A stretch of DNA of 56,942 bases from Takakia lepidozioides (lineage: Eukaryota > Streptophyta > Takakiopsida > Takakiales > Takakiaceae), in assembly GCA_030704615.1 (NCBI GenBank), contig JAKLZA010000373.1, forward strand, positions 1-56,942, read 5' to 3'. The stretch's first letter is position 1. The number at the start of each line of letters is the position of its first letter. The notes under the pieces were generated by a model that saw only the letters and a program-made list of their open reading frames with translations, had not been told where the DNA came from and searched no databases. Position numbers and translations under genes: made by a program. This document shows positions 14,415 to 25,908 of this stretch, one piece after another.

Positions 14415-15732
14415 CAGAGGTACGTGTCAAGTATCAAGTCAATCGAAATTGATTCAAAGGGTGAACCCATCGTTCGATGTTCAAATGAATTTTTGATTGC
14501 TTTCAATCTTTGCGAGTGTGTTGGACATACCTTGTCACATGCTCCTCTCAAGTATGAAGTCAATCAAAATTGATTGAAAGGGTGAACCCATCGTTCGATG
14601 TTCAAATGATCTTTGATTGCTTTCAAACATTGCGAGTGTGTTGGACATACCTTGTCAGAGGTACGTGTCGAGTATCAGGTCAATCGAATTGATTGAAAGG
14701 GTGAACCCATCGTTCGATGTTCAAATGAATTTTTGATTGCTTTCAATCTTTGCGAGTGTGTTGGACATACCTTGTCACATGCTCCTCTCAAGTATGAAGT
14801 CAATCGAAATTGATTGAAAGGGTGAACCCATCGTTCGATGTTCAAATGAATTTTTGATTGCTTTCAATCTTGCGAGTGTGTTGGACATACCTTGTCACAT
14901 GCTCCTCTCAAGTATGAAGTCAATCAAAATTGATTGAAAGGGTGAACCCATCGTTCGATGTTCAAATGATTTTGATTGCTTTCAAACATTGCGAGTGTGT
15001 TGGACATACCTTGTCAGAGGTACGTGTCGAGTATCAGGTCAATCGAAATTGATTCAAAGGGTGAACCCATCGTTCGATGTTCAAATGAATTTTTGATTGC
15101 TTTCAATCTTTGCGAGTGTGTTGGACATACCTTGTCACATGCTCCTCTCAAGTATGAAGTCAATCAAAATGATTGAAAGGGTGAACCCATCGTTCGATGT
15201 TCAAATGATTTTTGATTGCTTTCAAACATTGCGAGTGTGTTGGACATACCTTGTCACATGCTCCTCTCAAGTATGAAGTCAATCAAAATTGATTGAAAGG
15301 GTGAACCCATCGTTCGATGTTCAAATGATTTTGATTGCTTTCAAACATTGCGAGTGTGTTGGACATACCTTGTCAGAGGTACGTGTCAGTATCAGGTCAA
15401 TCGAAATTGATTCAAAGGGTGAACCCATCGTTCGATGTTCAAATGAATTTTTGATTGCTTTCAATCTTTGCGAGTGTGTTGGACATACCTTGTCACATGC
15501 TCCTCTCAAGTATGAAGTCAATCAAAATTGATTGAAAGGGTGAACCCATCGTTCGATGTTCAAATGATTTTTGATTGCTTTCAAACATTGCGAGTGTGTT
15601 GGACATACCTTGTCACATGCTCCTCTCAAGTATGAAGTCAATCAAAATTGATTGAAAGGGTGAACCCATCGTTCGATGTTCAAATGATTTTGATTGCTTT
15701 CAAACATTGCGAGTGTGTTGGACATACCTTGT
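14415..15732 (+). repeat. HOR unit 1: 11-mer, 1,318 bp
   Basis: The order is B*A / B'HA / BAA / BAA, with B starts at 14415, 14656, 15015 and 15373. It is the first unit of the ordered domain and has the same order as the units at 22351 and 24640. It is shorter than those (1,324 bp) because of single-base deletions, for example GTGTCAGTATC at about 15386. Confidence 0.8.
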
Positions 15733-16932
15733 CAGAGGTACGTGTCAAGTATCAGGTCAATCGAAATTGATTCAAAGGGTGAACCCATCGTTCGATGTTC
15801 AAATGAATTTTGATTGCTTTCAATCTTTGCGAGTGTGTTGGACATACCTTGTCACATGCTCCTCTCAAGTATGAAGTCAATCAAAATTGATTGAAAGGGT
15901 GAACCCATCGTTCGATGTTCAAATGATCTTTGATTGCTTTCAAACATTGCGAGTGTGTTGGACATACCTTGTCAGAGGTACGTGTCGAGTATCAGGTCAA
16001 TCGAAATTGATTCAAAGGGTGAACCCATCGTTCGATGTTCAAATGAATTTTTGATTGCTTTCAATCTTTGCGAGTGTGTTGGACATACCTTGTCACATGC
16101 TCCTCTCAAGTATGAAGTCAATCAAAATTGATTGAAAGGGTGAACCCATCGTTCGATGTTCAAATGATCTTTGATTGCTTTCAAACATTGCGAGTGTGTT
16201 GGACATACCTTGTCAGAGGTACGTGTCGAGTATCAGGTCAATCGAAATTGATTGAAAGGGTGAACCCATCGTTCGATGTTCAAATGAATTTTTGATTGCT
16301 TTCAATCTTTGCGAGTGTGTTGGACATACCTTGTCACATGCTCCTCTCAAGTATGAGTCAATCGAAATTGATTCAAAGGGTGAACCCATCGTTCGATGTT
16401 CAAATGAATTTTTGATTGCTTTCAATCTTTGCGAGTGTGTTGGACATACCTTGTCACATGCTCCTCTCAAGTATGAAGTCAATCAAAATTGATTGAAAGG
16501 GTGAACCCATCGTTCGATGTTCAAATGATCTTTGATTGCTTTCAAACATTGCGAGTGTGTTGGACATACCTTGTCAGAGGTACGTGTCGAGTATCAGGTC
16601 AATCGAAATTGATTCAAAGGGTGAACCCATCGTTCGATGTTCAAATGAATTTTTGATTGCTTTCAATCTTTGCGAGTGTGTTGGACATACCTTGTCACAT
16701 GCTCCTCTCAAGTATGAAGTCAATCAAAATGATTGAAAGGGTGAACCCATCGTTCGATGTTCAAATGATTTTGATTGCTTTCAAACATTGCGAGTGTGTT
16801 GGACATACCTTGTCACATGCTCCTCTCAAGTATGAAGTCAATCAAATTGATTGAAAGGGTGAACCCATCGTTCGATGTTCAAATGATTTTTGATTGCTTT
16901 CAAACATTGCGAGTGTGTTGGACATACCTTGT
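15733..16932 (+). repeat. HOR unit 2: canonical 10-mer, 1,200 bp
   Basis: The order is B*A / BA / B'HA / BAA, with B starts at 15733, 15973, 16213 and 16575. The H monomer (from 16334) has TATGAGTCAATCG and GATTCAAAG. This is the 2-2-3-3 grouping that recurs most often in the domain. Confidence 0.85.
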
Positions 16933-17897
16933 CAGAGGTACGTGTCAAGTATCAAGTCAATCGAAATTGATTCAAAGGGTGAACCCATCGTTCGATGTTC
17001 AAATGAATTTTTGATTGCTTTCAATCTTTGCGAGTGTGTTGGACATACCTTGTCACATGCTCCTCTCAAGTATGAAGTCAATCAAAATTGATTGAAAGGG
17101 TGAACCCATCGTTCGATGTTCAAATGATCTTTGATTGCTTTCAAACATTGCGAGTGTGTTGGACATACCTTGTCAGAGGTACGTGTCGAGTATCAGGTCA
17201 ATCGAAATTGATTGAAAGGGTGAACCCATCGTTCGATGTTCAAATGAATTTTTGATTGCTTTCAATCTTTGCGAGTGTGTTGGACATACCTTGTCACATG
17301 CTCCTCTCAAGTATGAGGTCAATCGAAAATTGATTCAAAGGGTGAACCCATCGTTCGATGTTCAAATGAATTTTTGATTGCTTTCAATCTTTGCGAGTGT
17401 GTTGGACATACCTTGTCACATGCTCCTCTCAAGTATGAAGTCAATCAAAATTGATTGAAAGGGTGAACCCATCGTTCGATGTTCAAATGATTTTTGATTG
17501 CTTTCAAACATTGCGAGTGTGTTGGACATACCTTGTCAGAGGTACGTGTCGAGTATCAGGTCAATCGAAATTGATTCAAAGGGTGAACCCATCGTTCGAT
17601 GTTCAAATGAATTTTTGATTGCTTTCAATCTTTGCGAGTGTGTTGGACATACCTTGTCACATGCTCCTCTCAAGTATGAAGTCAATCAAAATTGATTGAA
17701 AGGGTGAACCCATCGTTCGATGTTCAAATGATTTTTGATTGCTTTCAAACATTGCGAGTGTGTTGGACATACCTTGTCACATGCTCCTCTCAAGTATGAA
17801 GTCAATCAAAATTGATTGAAAGGGTGAACCCATCGTTCGATGTTCAAATGATTTTTGATTGCTTTCAAACATTGCGAGTGTGTTGGACATACCTTGT
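16933..17897 (+). repeat. HOR unit 3: 8-mer, 965 bp
   Basis: The order is B*A / B'HA / BAA, with B starts at 16933, 17173 and 17537. It equals the canonical 10-mer minus its second BA dimer. B* here has GTATCAAGTC, a variant shared with 14415, 21386, 23675 and 30535. Confidence 0.85.
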
Positions 17898-19098
17898 CAG
17901 AGGTACGTGTCAAGTATCAGGTCAATCGAAATTGATTCAAAGGGTGAACCCATCGTTCGATGTTCAAATGAATTTTTGATTGCTTTCAATCTTTGCGAGT
18001 GTGTTGGACATACCTTGTCACATGCTCCTCTCAAGTATGAAGTCAATCAAAATTGATTGAAAGGGTGAACCCATCGTTCGATGTTCAAATGATCTTTGAT
18101 TGCTTTCAAACATTGCGAGTGTGTTGGACATACCTTGTCAGAGGTACGTGTCGAGTATCAGGTCAATCGAAATTGATTCAAAGGGTGAACCCATCGTTCG
18201 ATGTTCAAATGAATTTTTGATTGCTTTCAAATTGCGAGTGTGTTGGACATACCTTGTCACATGCTCCTCTCAAGTATGAAGTCAATCAAAATTGATTGAA
18301 AGGGTGAACCCATCGTTCGATGTTCAAATGATCTTTGATTGCTTTCAAACATTGCGAGTGTGTTGGACATACCTTGTCAGAGGTACGTGTCGAGTATCAG
18401 TCAATCGAAATTGATTGAAAGGGTGAACCCATCGTTCGATGTTCAAATGAATTTTTGATTGCTTTCAATCTTTGCGAGTGTGTTGGACATACCTTGTCAC
18501 ATGCTCCTCTCAAGTATGAGGTCAATCGAAATTGATTCAAAGGGTGAACCCATCGTTCGATGTTCAAATGAATTTTTGATTGCTTTCAATCTTTGCGAGT
18601 GTGTTGGACATACCTTGTCACATGCTCCTCTCAAGTATGAAGTCAATCAAAATTGATTGAAAGGGTGAACCCATCGTTCGATGTTCAAATGATTTTGATT
18701 GCTTTCAAACATTGCGAGTGTGTTGGACATACCTTGTCAGAGGTACGTGTCGAGTATCAGGTCAATCGAAATTGATTCAAAGGGTGAACCCATCGTTCGA
18801 TGTTCAAATGAATTTTTGATTGCTTTCAATCTTTGCGAGTGTGTTGGACATACCTTGTCACATGCTCCTCTCAAGTATGAAGTCAATCAAAATTGATTGA
18901 AAGGGTGAACCCATCGTTCGATGTTCAAATGATTTTTGATTGCTTTCAAACATTGCGAGTGTGTTGGACATACCTTGTCACATGCTCCTCTCAAGTATGA
19001 AGTCAATCAAAATTGATTGAAAGGGTGAACCCATCGTTCGATGTTCAAATGATCTTTGATTGCTTTCAAACATTGCGAGTGTGTTGGACATACCTTGT
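17898..19098 (+). repeat. HOR unit 4: canonical 10-mer, 1,201 bp
   Basis: The order is B*A / BA / B'HA / BAA, with B starts at 17898, 18139, 18378 and 18738. The B at 18139 has a contracted tail (TTTCAAATTGCG, near 18226) instead of the usual B tail. Confidence 0.85.
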
Positions 19099-20302
19099 CA
19101 GAGGTACGTGTCAAGTATCATGTCAATCGAAATTGATTCAAAGGGTGAACCCATCGTTCGATGTTCAAATGAATTTTTGATTGCTTTCAATCTTTGCGAG
19201 TGTGTTGGACATACCTTGTCACATGCTCCTCTCAAGTATGAAGTCAATCAAAATTGATTGAAAGGGTGAACCCATCGTTCGATGTTCAAATGATCTTTGA
19301 TTGCTTTCAAACATTGCGAGTGTGTTGGACATACCTTGTCAGAGGTACGTGTCGAGTATCAGGTCAATCGAAATTGATTCAAAGGGTGAACCCATCGTTC
19401 GATGTTCAAATGAATTTTTGATTGCTTTCAACATTGCGAGTGTGTTGGACATACCTTGTCACATGCTCCTCTCAAGTATGAAGTCAATCAAAATTGATTG
19501 AAAGGGTGAACCCATCGTTCGATGTTCAAATGATCTTTGATTGCTTTCAAACATTGCGAGTGTGTTGGACATACCTTGTCAGAGGTACGTGTCGAGTATC
19601 AGGTCAATCGAAATTGATTGAAAGGGTGAACCCATCGTTCGATGTTCAAATGAATTTTTGATTGCTTTCAATCTTTGCGAGTGTGTTGGACATACCTTGT
19701 CACATGCTCCTCTCAAGTATGAAGTCAATCGAAATTGATTGAAAGGGTGAACCCATCGTTCGATGTTCAAATGAATTTTTGATTGCTTTCAATCTTTGCG
19801 AGTGTGTTGGACATACCTTGTCACATGCTCCTCTCAAGTATGAAGTCAATCAAAATTGATTGAAAGGGTGAACCCATCGTTCGATGTTCAAATGATCTTT
19901 GATTGCTTTCAAACATTGCGAGTGTGTTGGACATACCTTGTCAGAGGTACGTGTCGAGTATCAGGTCAATCGAAATTGATTCAAAGGGTGAACCCATCGT
20001 TCGATGTTCAAATGAATTTTTGATTGCTTTCAATCTTTGCGAGTGTGTTGGACATACCTTGTCACATGCTCCTCTCAAGTATGAAGTCAATCAAAATTGA
20101 TTGAAAGGGTGAACCCATCGTTCGATGTTCAAATGATTTTTGATTGCTTTCAAACATTGCGAGTGTGTTGGACATACCTTGTCACATGCTCCTCTCAAGT
20201 ATGAAGTCAATCAAAATTGATTGAAAGGGTGAACCCATCGTTCGATGTTCAAATGATCTTTGATTGCTTTCAAACATTGCGAGTGTGTTGGACATACCTT
20301 GT
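19099..20302 (+). repeat. HOR unit 5: canonical 10-mer, 1,204 bp
   Basis: The order is B*A / BA / B'HA / BAA, with B starts at 19099, 19340, 19580 and 19942. B* carries GTATCATGTC. H (from about 19701) has GATTGAAAG rather than GATTCAAAG. The B at 19340 has an A-like tail (CAACATTGCG). Confidence 0.85.
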
Positions 20303-21385
20303 CAGAGGTACGTGTCAAGTATCAGTCAATCGAAATTGATTCAAAGGGTGAACCCATCGTTCGATGTTCAAATGAATTTTTGATTGCTTTCAATCTTTGC
20401 GAGTGTGTTGGACATACCTTGTCACATGCTCCTCTCAAGTATGAAGTCAATCAAAATTGATTGAAAGGGTGAACCCATCGTTCGATGTTCAAATGATCTT
20501 TGATTGCTTTCAAACATTGCGAGTGTGTTGGACATACCTTGTCAGAGGTACGTGTCGAGTATCAGGTCAATCGAAATTGATTCAAAGGGTGAACCCATCG
20601 TTCGATGTTCAAATGAATTTTTGATTGCTTTCAAACATTGCGAGTGTGTTGGACATACCTTGTCACATGCTCCTCTCAAGTATGAAGTCAATCAAAATTG
20701 ATTGAAAGGGTGAACCCATCGTTCGATGTTCAAATGATCTTTGATTGCTTTCAAACATTGCGAGTGTGTTGGACATACCTTGTCAGAGGTACGTGTCGAG
20801 TATCAGGTCAATCGAAATTGATTCAAAGGGTGAACCCATCGTTCGATGTTCAAATGAATTTTTGATTGCTTTCAATCTTTGCGAGTGTGTTGGACATACC
20901 TTGTCACATGCTCCTCTCAAGTATGAAGTCAATCAAAATTGATTGAAAGGGTGAACCCATCGTTCGATGTTCAAATGATCTTTGATTGCTTTCAAACATT
21001 GCGAGTGTGTTGGACATACCTTGTCAGAGGTACGTGTCGAGTATCAGGTCAATCGAAATTGATTCAAAGGGTGAACCCATCGTTCGATGTTCAAATGAAT
21101 TTTTGATTGCTTTCAATCTTTGCGAGTGTGTTGGACATACCTTGTCACATGCTCCTCTCAAGTATGAAGTCAATCAAAATTGATTGAAAGGGTGAACCCA
21201 TCGTTCGATGTTCAAATGATTTTTGATTGCTTTCAAACATTGCGAGTGTGTTGGACATACCTTGTCACATGCTCCTCTCAAGTATGAAGTCAATCAAAAT
21301 TGATTGAAAGGGTGAACCCATCGTTCGATGTTCAAATGATCTTTGATTGCTTTCAAACATTGCGAGTGTGTTGGACATACCTTGT
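20303..21385 (+). repeat. HOR unit 6: 9-mer, 1,083 bp, lacking the B'HA module
   Basis: The order is B*A / BA / BA / BAA, with B starts at 20303, 20543, 20784 and 21025. It has no B'-H pair and one extra BA dimer. The B at 20543 has an A-type tail (CAAACATTGCG), which suggests conversion or exchange at this place. Confidence 0.85.
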
Positions 21386-22350
21386 CAGAGGTACGTGTCA
21401 AGTATCAAGTCAATCGAAATTGATTCAAAGGGTGAACCCATCGTTCGATGTTCAAATGAATTTTTGATTGCTTTCAATCTTTGCGAGTGTGTTGGACATA
21501 CCTTGTCACATGCTCCTCTCAAGTATGAGTCAATCGAAATTGATTCAAAGGGTGAACCCATCGTTCGATGTTCAAATGAATTTTTGATTGCTTTCAATCT
21601 TTGCGAGTGTGTTGGACATACCTTGTCACATGCTCCTCTCAAGTATGAAGTCAATCAAAATTGATTGAAAGGGTGAACCCATCGTTCGATGTTCAAATGA
21701 ATTTTTGATTGCTTTCAAACATTGCGAGTGTGTTGGACATACCTTGTCAGAGGTACGTGTCGAGTATGAGGTCAATCGAAATTGATTCAAAGGGTGAACC
21801 CATCGTTCGATGTTCAAATGAATTTTTGATTGCTTTCAATCTTTGCGAGTGTGTTGGACATACCTTGTCACATGCTCCTCTCAAGTATGAAGTCAATCAA
21901 AATTGATTGAAAGGGTGAACCCATCGTTCGATGTTCAAATGATCTTTGATTGCTTTCAAACATTGCGAGTGTGTTGGACATACCTTGTCAGAGGTACGTG
22001 TCGAGTATCAGGTCAATCGAAATTGATTCAAAGGGTGAACCCATCGTTCGATGTTCAAATGAATTTTTGATTGCTTTCAATCTTTGCGAGTGTGTTGGAC
22101 ATACCTTGTCACATGCTCCTCTCAAGTATGAAGTCAATCAAAATTGATTGAAAGGGTGAACCCATCGTTCGATGTTCAAATGATTTTTGATTGCTTTCAA
22201 TCTTTGCGAGTGTGTTGGACATACCTTGTCACATGCTCCTCTCAAGTATGAAGTCAATCAAAATTGATTGAAAGGGTGAACCCATCGTTCGATGTTCAAA
22301 TGAATTTTTGATTGCTTTCAAACATTGCGAGTGTGTTGGACATACCTTGT
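21386..22350 (+). repeat. HOR unit 7: variant 8-mer, 965 bp
   Basis: The order is B*HA / BA / BAA, with B starts at 21386, 21748 and 21989. Here H directly follows B* instead of B', and the B at 21748 has GTATGAGGTC. The same order and variants recur 2,289 bp downstream at 23675. Confidence 0.86.
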
Positions 22351-23674
22351 CAGAGGTACGTGTCAAGTATCATGTCAATCGAAATTGATTCAAAGGGTGA
22401 ACCCATCGTTCGATGTTCAAATGAATTTTTGATTGCTTTCAATCTTTGCGAGTGTGTTGGACATACCTTGTCACATGCTCCTCTCAAGTATGAAGTCAAT
22501 CAAAATTGATTGAAAGGGTGAACCCATCGTTCGATGTTCAAATGATCTTTGATTGCTTTCAAACATTGCGAGTGTGTTGGACATACCTTGTCAGAGGTAC
22601 GTGTCGAGTATCAGGTCAATCGAAATTGATTGAAAGGGTGAACCCATCGTTCGATGTTCAAATGAATTTTTGATTGCTTTCAATCTTTGCGAGTGTGTTG
22701 GACATACCTTGTCACATGCTCCTCTCAAGTATGAGGTCAATCGAAATTGATTCAAAGGGTGAACCCATCGTTCGATGTTCAAATGAATTTTTGATTGCTT
22801 TCAATCATTGCGAGTGTGTTGGACATACCTTGTCACATGCTCCTCTCAAGTATGAAGTCAATCAAAATTGATTGAAAGGGTGAACCCATCGTTCGATGTT
22901 CAAATGATTTTGATTGCTTTCAAACATTGCGAGTGTGTTGGACTTACCTTGTCAGAGGTACGTGTCGAGTATCAGGTCAATCGAAATTGATTCAAAGGGT
23001 GAACCCATCGTTCGATGTTCAAATGAATTTTTGATTGCTTTCAATCTTTGCGAGTGTGTTGGACATACCTTGTCACATGCTCCTCTCAAGTATGAAGTCA
23101 ATCAAAATTGATTGAAAGGGTGAACCCATCGTTCGATGTTCAAATGATTTTTGATTGCTTTCAAACATTGCGAGTGTGTTGGACATACCTTGTCACATGC
23201 TCCTCTCAAGTATGAAGTCAATCAAAATTGATTGAAAGGGTGAACCCATCGTTCGATGTTCAAATGATCTTTGATTGCTTTCAAACATTGCGAGTGTGTT
23301 GGACATACCTTGTCAGAGGTACGTGTCGAGTATCAGGTCAATCAAAATTGATTCAAAGGGTGAACCCATCGTTCGATGTTCAAATGAATTTTTGATTGCT
23401 TTCAATCTTTGCGAGTGTGTTGGACATACCTTGTCACATGCTCCTCTCAAGTATGAAGTCAATCAAAATTGATTGAAAGGGTGAACCCATCGTTCGATGT
23501 TCAAATGATTTTTGATTGCTTTCAAACATTGCGAGTGTGTTGGACATACCTTGTCACATGCTCCTCTCAAGTATGAAGTCAATCAAAATTGATTGAAAGG
23601 GTGAACCCATCGTTCGATGTTCAAATGATCTTTGATTGCTTTCAAACATTGCGAGTGTGTTGGACATACCTTGT
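22351..23674 (+). repeat. HOR unit 8: 11-mer, 1,324 bp
   Basis: The order is B*A / B'HA / BAA / BAA, with B starts at 22351, 22592, 22953 and 23314. B* has GTATCATGTC. A private change GGACTTACC (A to T at 22,944) precedes the B at 22953. Confidence 0.86.
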
Positions 23675-24639
23675 CAGAGGTACGTGTCAAGTATCAAGTC
23701 AATCGAAATTGATTCAAAGGGTGAACCCATCGTTCGATGTTCAAATGAATTTTTGATTGCTTTCAATCTTTGCGAGTGTGTTGGACATACCTTGTCACAT
23801 GCTCCTCTCAAGTATGAGGTCAATCGAAATTGATTCAAAGGGTGAACCCATCGTTCGATGTTCAAATGAATTTTTGATTGCTTTCAATCTTTGCGAGTGT
23901 GTTGGACATACCTTGTCACATGCTCCTCTCAAGTATGAAGTCAATCAAAATTGATTGAAAGGGTGAACCCATCGTTCGATGTTCAAATGAATTTTTGATT
24001 GCTTTCAAACATTGCGAGTGTGTTGGACATACCTTGTCAGAGGTACGTGTCGAGTATGAGGTCAATCGAAATTGATTCAAAGGGTGAACCCATCGTTCGA
24101 TGTTCAAATGAATTTTTGATTGCTTTCAATCTTTGCGAGTGTGTTGGACATACCTTGTCACATGCTCCTCTCAAGTATGAAGTCAATCAAAATTGATTGA
24201 AAGGGTGAACCCATCGTTCGATGTTCAAATGATCTTTGATTGCTTTCAAACATTGCGAGTGTGTTGGACATACCTTGTCAGAGGTACGTGTCGAGTATCA
24301 TGTCAATCGAAATTGATTCAAAGGGTGAACCCATCGTTCGATGTTCAAATGAATTTTTGATTGCTTTCAATCTTTGCGAGTGTGTTGGACATACCTTGTC
24401 ACATGCTCCTCTCAAGTATGAAGTCAATCAAAATTGATTGAAAGGGTGAACCCATCGTTCGATGTTCAAATGATTTTTGATTGCTTTCAATCTTTGCGAG
24501 TGTGTTGGACATACCTTGTCACATGCTCCTCTCAAGTATGAAGTCAATCAAATTGATTGAAAGGGTGAACCCATCGTTCGATGTTCAAATGAATTTTTGA
24601 TTGCTTTCAAACATTGCGAGTGTGTTGGACTTACCTTGT
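23675..24639 (+). repeat. HOR unit 9: variant 8-mer, copy of unit 7
   Basis: The order is B*HA / BA / BAA, with B starts at 23675, 24038 and 24279. It has the GTATCAAGTC B* and GTATGAGGTC B of unit 7 at the same relative places (the second is 1 bp off), which supports origin by tandem duplication. Confidence 0.86.
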
Positions 24640-25602
24640 CAGAGGTACGTGTCAAGTATCATGTCAATCGAAATTGATTCAAAGGGTGAACCCATCGTTC
24701 GATGTTCAAATGAATTTTTGATTGCTTTCAATCTTTGCGAGTGTGTTGGACATACCTTGTCACATGCTCCTCTCAAGTATGAAGTCAATCAAAATTGATT
24801 GAAAGGGTGAACCCATCGTTCGATGTTCAAATGATTTTGATTGCTTTCAAACATTGCGAGTGTGTTGGACATACCTTGTCAGAGGTACGTGTCGAGTATC
24901 AGGTCAATCGAAATTGATTGAAAGGGTGAACCCATCGTTCGATGTTCAAATGAATTTTTGATTGCTTTCAATCTTTGCGAGTGTGTTGGACATACCTTGT
25001 CACATGCTCCTCTCAAGTATGAGGTCAATCGAAATTGATTCAAAGGGTGAACCCATCGTTCGATGTTCAAATGAATTTTTGATTGCTTTCAATCTTTGCG
25101 AGTGTGTTGGACATACCTTGTCACATGCTCCTCTCAAGTATGAAGTCAATCAAAATTGATTGAAAGGGTGAACCCATCGTTCGATGTTCAAATGATCTTT
25201 GATTGCTTTCAAACATTGCGAGTGTGTTGGACTTACCTTGTCAGAGGTACGTGTCGAGTATCAGGTCAATCGAAATTGATTCAAAGGGTGAACCCATCGT
25301 TCGATGTTCAAATGAATTTTTGATTGCTTTCAATCTTTGCGAGTGTGTTGGACATACCTTGTCACATGCTCCTCTCAAGTATGAAGTCAATCAAAATTGA
25401 TTGAAAGGGTGAACCCATCGTTCGATGTTCAAATGATTTTTGATTGCTTTCAAACATTGCGAGTGTGTTGGACATACCTTGTCACATGCTCCTCTCAAGT
25501 ATGAAGTCAATCAAAATTGATTGAAAGGGTGAACCCATCGTTCGATGTTCAAATGATCTTTGATTGCTTTCAAACATTGCGAGTGTGTTGGACATACCTT
25601 GT

Positions 25603-25723
25603 CAGAGGTACGTGTCGAGTATCAGGTCAATCGAAATTGATTCAAAGGGTGAACCCATCGTTCGATGTTCAAATGAATTTTTGATTGCTTTCAATCTTTG
25701 CGAGTGTGTTGGACATACCTTGT
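25603..25723 (+). repeat. Reference type B monomer (121 bp)
   Basis: The head is CAGAGGTACGTGTCGAGTAT followed by CAGG, then TCAATCGAAATTGATTCA (the A-type palindrome damaged at two places), the shared core, ATGAATTTTTG (one base longer than in A), and CAATCTTTGCG in place of CAAACATTGCG. The shared tail ends CATACCTTGT. The extra base makes B 121 bp, which shifts the reading frame at each B and explains why open frames rarely run past one B monomer. B occurs every second or third monomer and sets the register of the array. Confidence 0.95.
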
Positions 25724-25843
25724 CACATGCTCCTCTCAAGTATGAAGTCAATCAAAATTGATTGAAAGGGTGAACCCATCGTTCGATGTTCAAATGATTT
25801 TTGATTGCTTTCAAACATTGCGAGTGTGTTGGACATACCTTGT
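25724..25843 (+). repeat. Reference type A monomer (120 bp)
   Basis: This is a clean example of the commonest monomer. The head CACATGCTCCTCTCAAGTAT is followed by GAAG, then the palindrome-like TCAATCAAAATTGATTGA, the core AAGGGTGAACCCATCG-TTCGATG, then ATGATTTTTG, GATTGCTTTC, AAACATTGCG and the tail ending CATACCTTGT. A common sub-variant has ATGATCTTTG (C for T) and another has one T fewer (ATGATTTTG). The next monomer (25,844-25,963) is a second A, so this pair plus the preceding B makes a 361-bp trimer. Confidence 0.95.
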
Positions 25844-25867
25844 CACATGCTCCTCTCAAGTATGAAG

Positions 25868-25885
25868 TCAATCAAAATTGATTGA
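25868..25885. repeat. Monomer dyad 1: TCAATCAA-AA-TTGATTGA (example copy)
   Basis: In type A monomers the 8-base arms TCAATCAA and TTGATTGA are perfect reverse complements around AA. Where one A is lost (TCAATCAAATTGATTGA) the arms stay intact. In type B the equivalent TCAATCGAAATTGATTCA is broken, so the dyad is an A-specific state and alternates along the array. It may extrude as a short hairpin or bind a dimeric protein; that role is inferred. Confidence 0.85.
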
Positions 25886-25887
25886 AA

Positions 25888-25897
25888 GGGTGAACCC
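25888..25897. repeat. Monomer dyad 2: GGGT-GA-ACCC (example copy)
   Basis: Four-base arms GGGT and ACCC flank GA. It is shared by A and B and shares its last C with dyad 3. Losses of one G (AAAGGTGAAC) or one C (GAACCATCG) recur in degenerate areas and would weaken it. Confidence 0.75.
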
Positions 25898-25908
25898 ATC
25901 GTTCGATG
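25897..25908. repeat. Monomer dyad 3: CATCG-TT-CGATG (example copy)
   Basis: Five-base perfect arms flank TT, inside the wider imperfect dyad GAACCCATCGTTCGATGTTC (GAAC and ATCG pair with CGAT and GTTC, bulging CC). It is the best conserved part of the monomer in both A and B and contains the TaqI site TCGA. I saw it damaged only rarely (for example near 32507 and 44567). Strong conservation in otherwise mutable repeats is compatible with a binding site. Confidence 0.8.

Larger units (their letters stand above)
21386..23674 (+). repeat. 2,289-bp tandem segmental duplication, copy 1
   Basis: This block comprises HOR units 7 and 8 (19 monomers). B-to-B spacings are 362, 241, 362, 241, 361, 361 and 361 bp. 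Copy 2 has 363, 241, 361, 240, 362, 361 and 361. Shared markers are B* GTATCAAGTC (start), GTATGAGGTC in the second B, B* GTATCATGTC, and GGACTTACC at 22,944. Confidence 0.88.

Noticed and set aside
21347-21664. 105-codon open frame with internal repeat (SIEIDSKGEPIVRC block twice)
   Set aside because: Same cause: an H monomer of 120 bp after B keeps the frame. The 'protein repeat' is just the DNA monomer.
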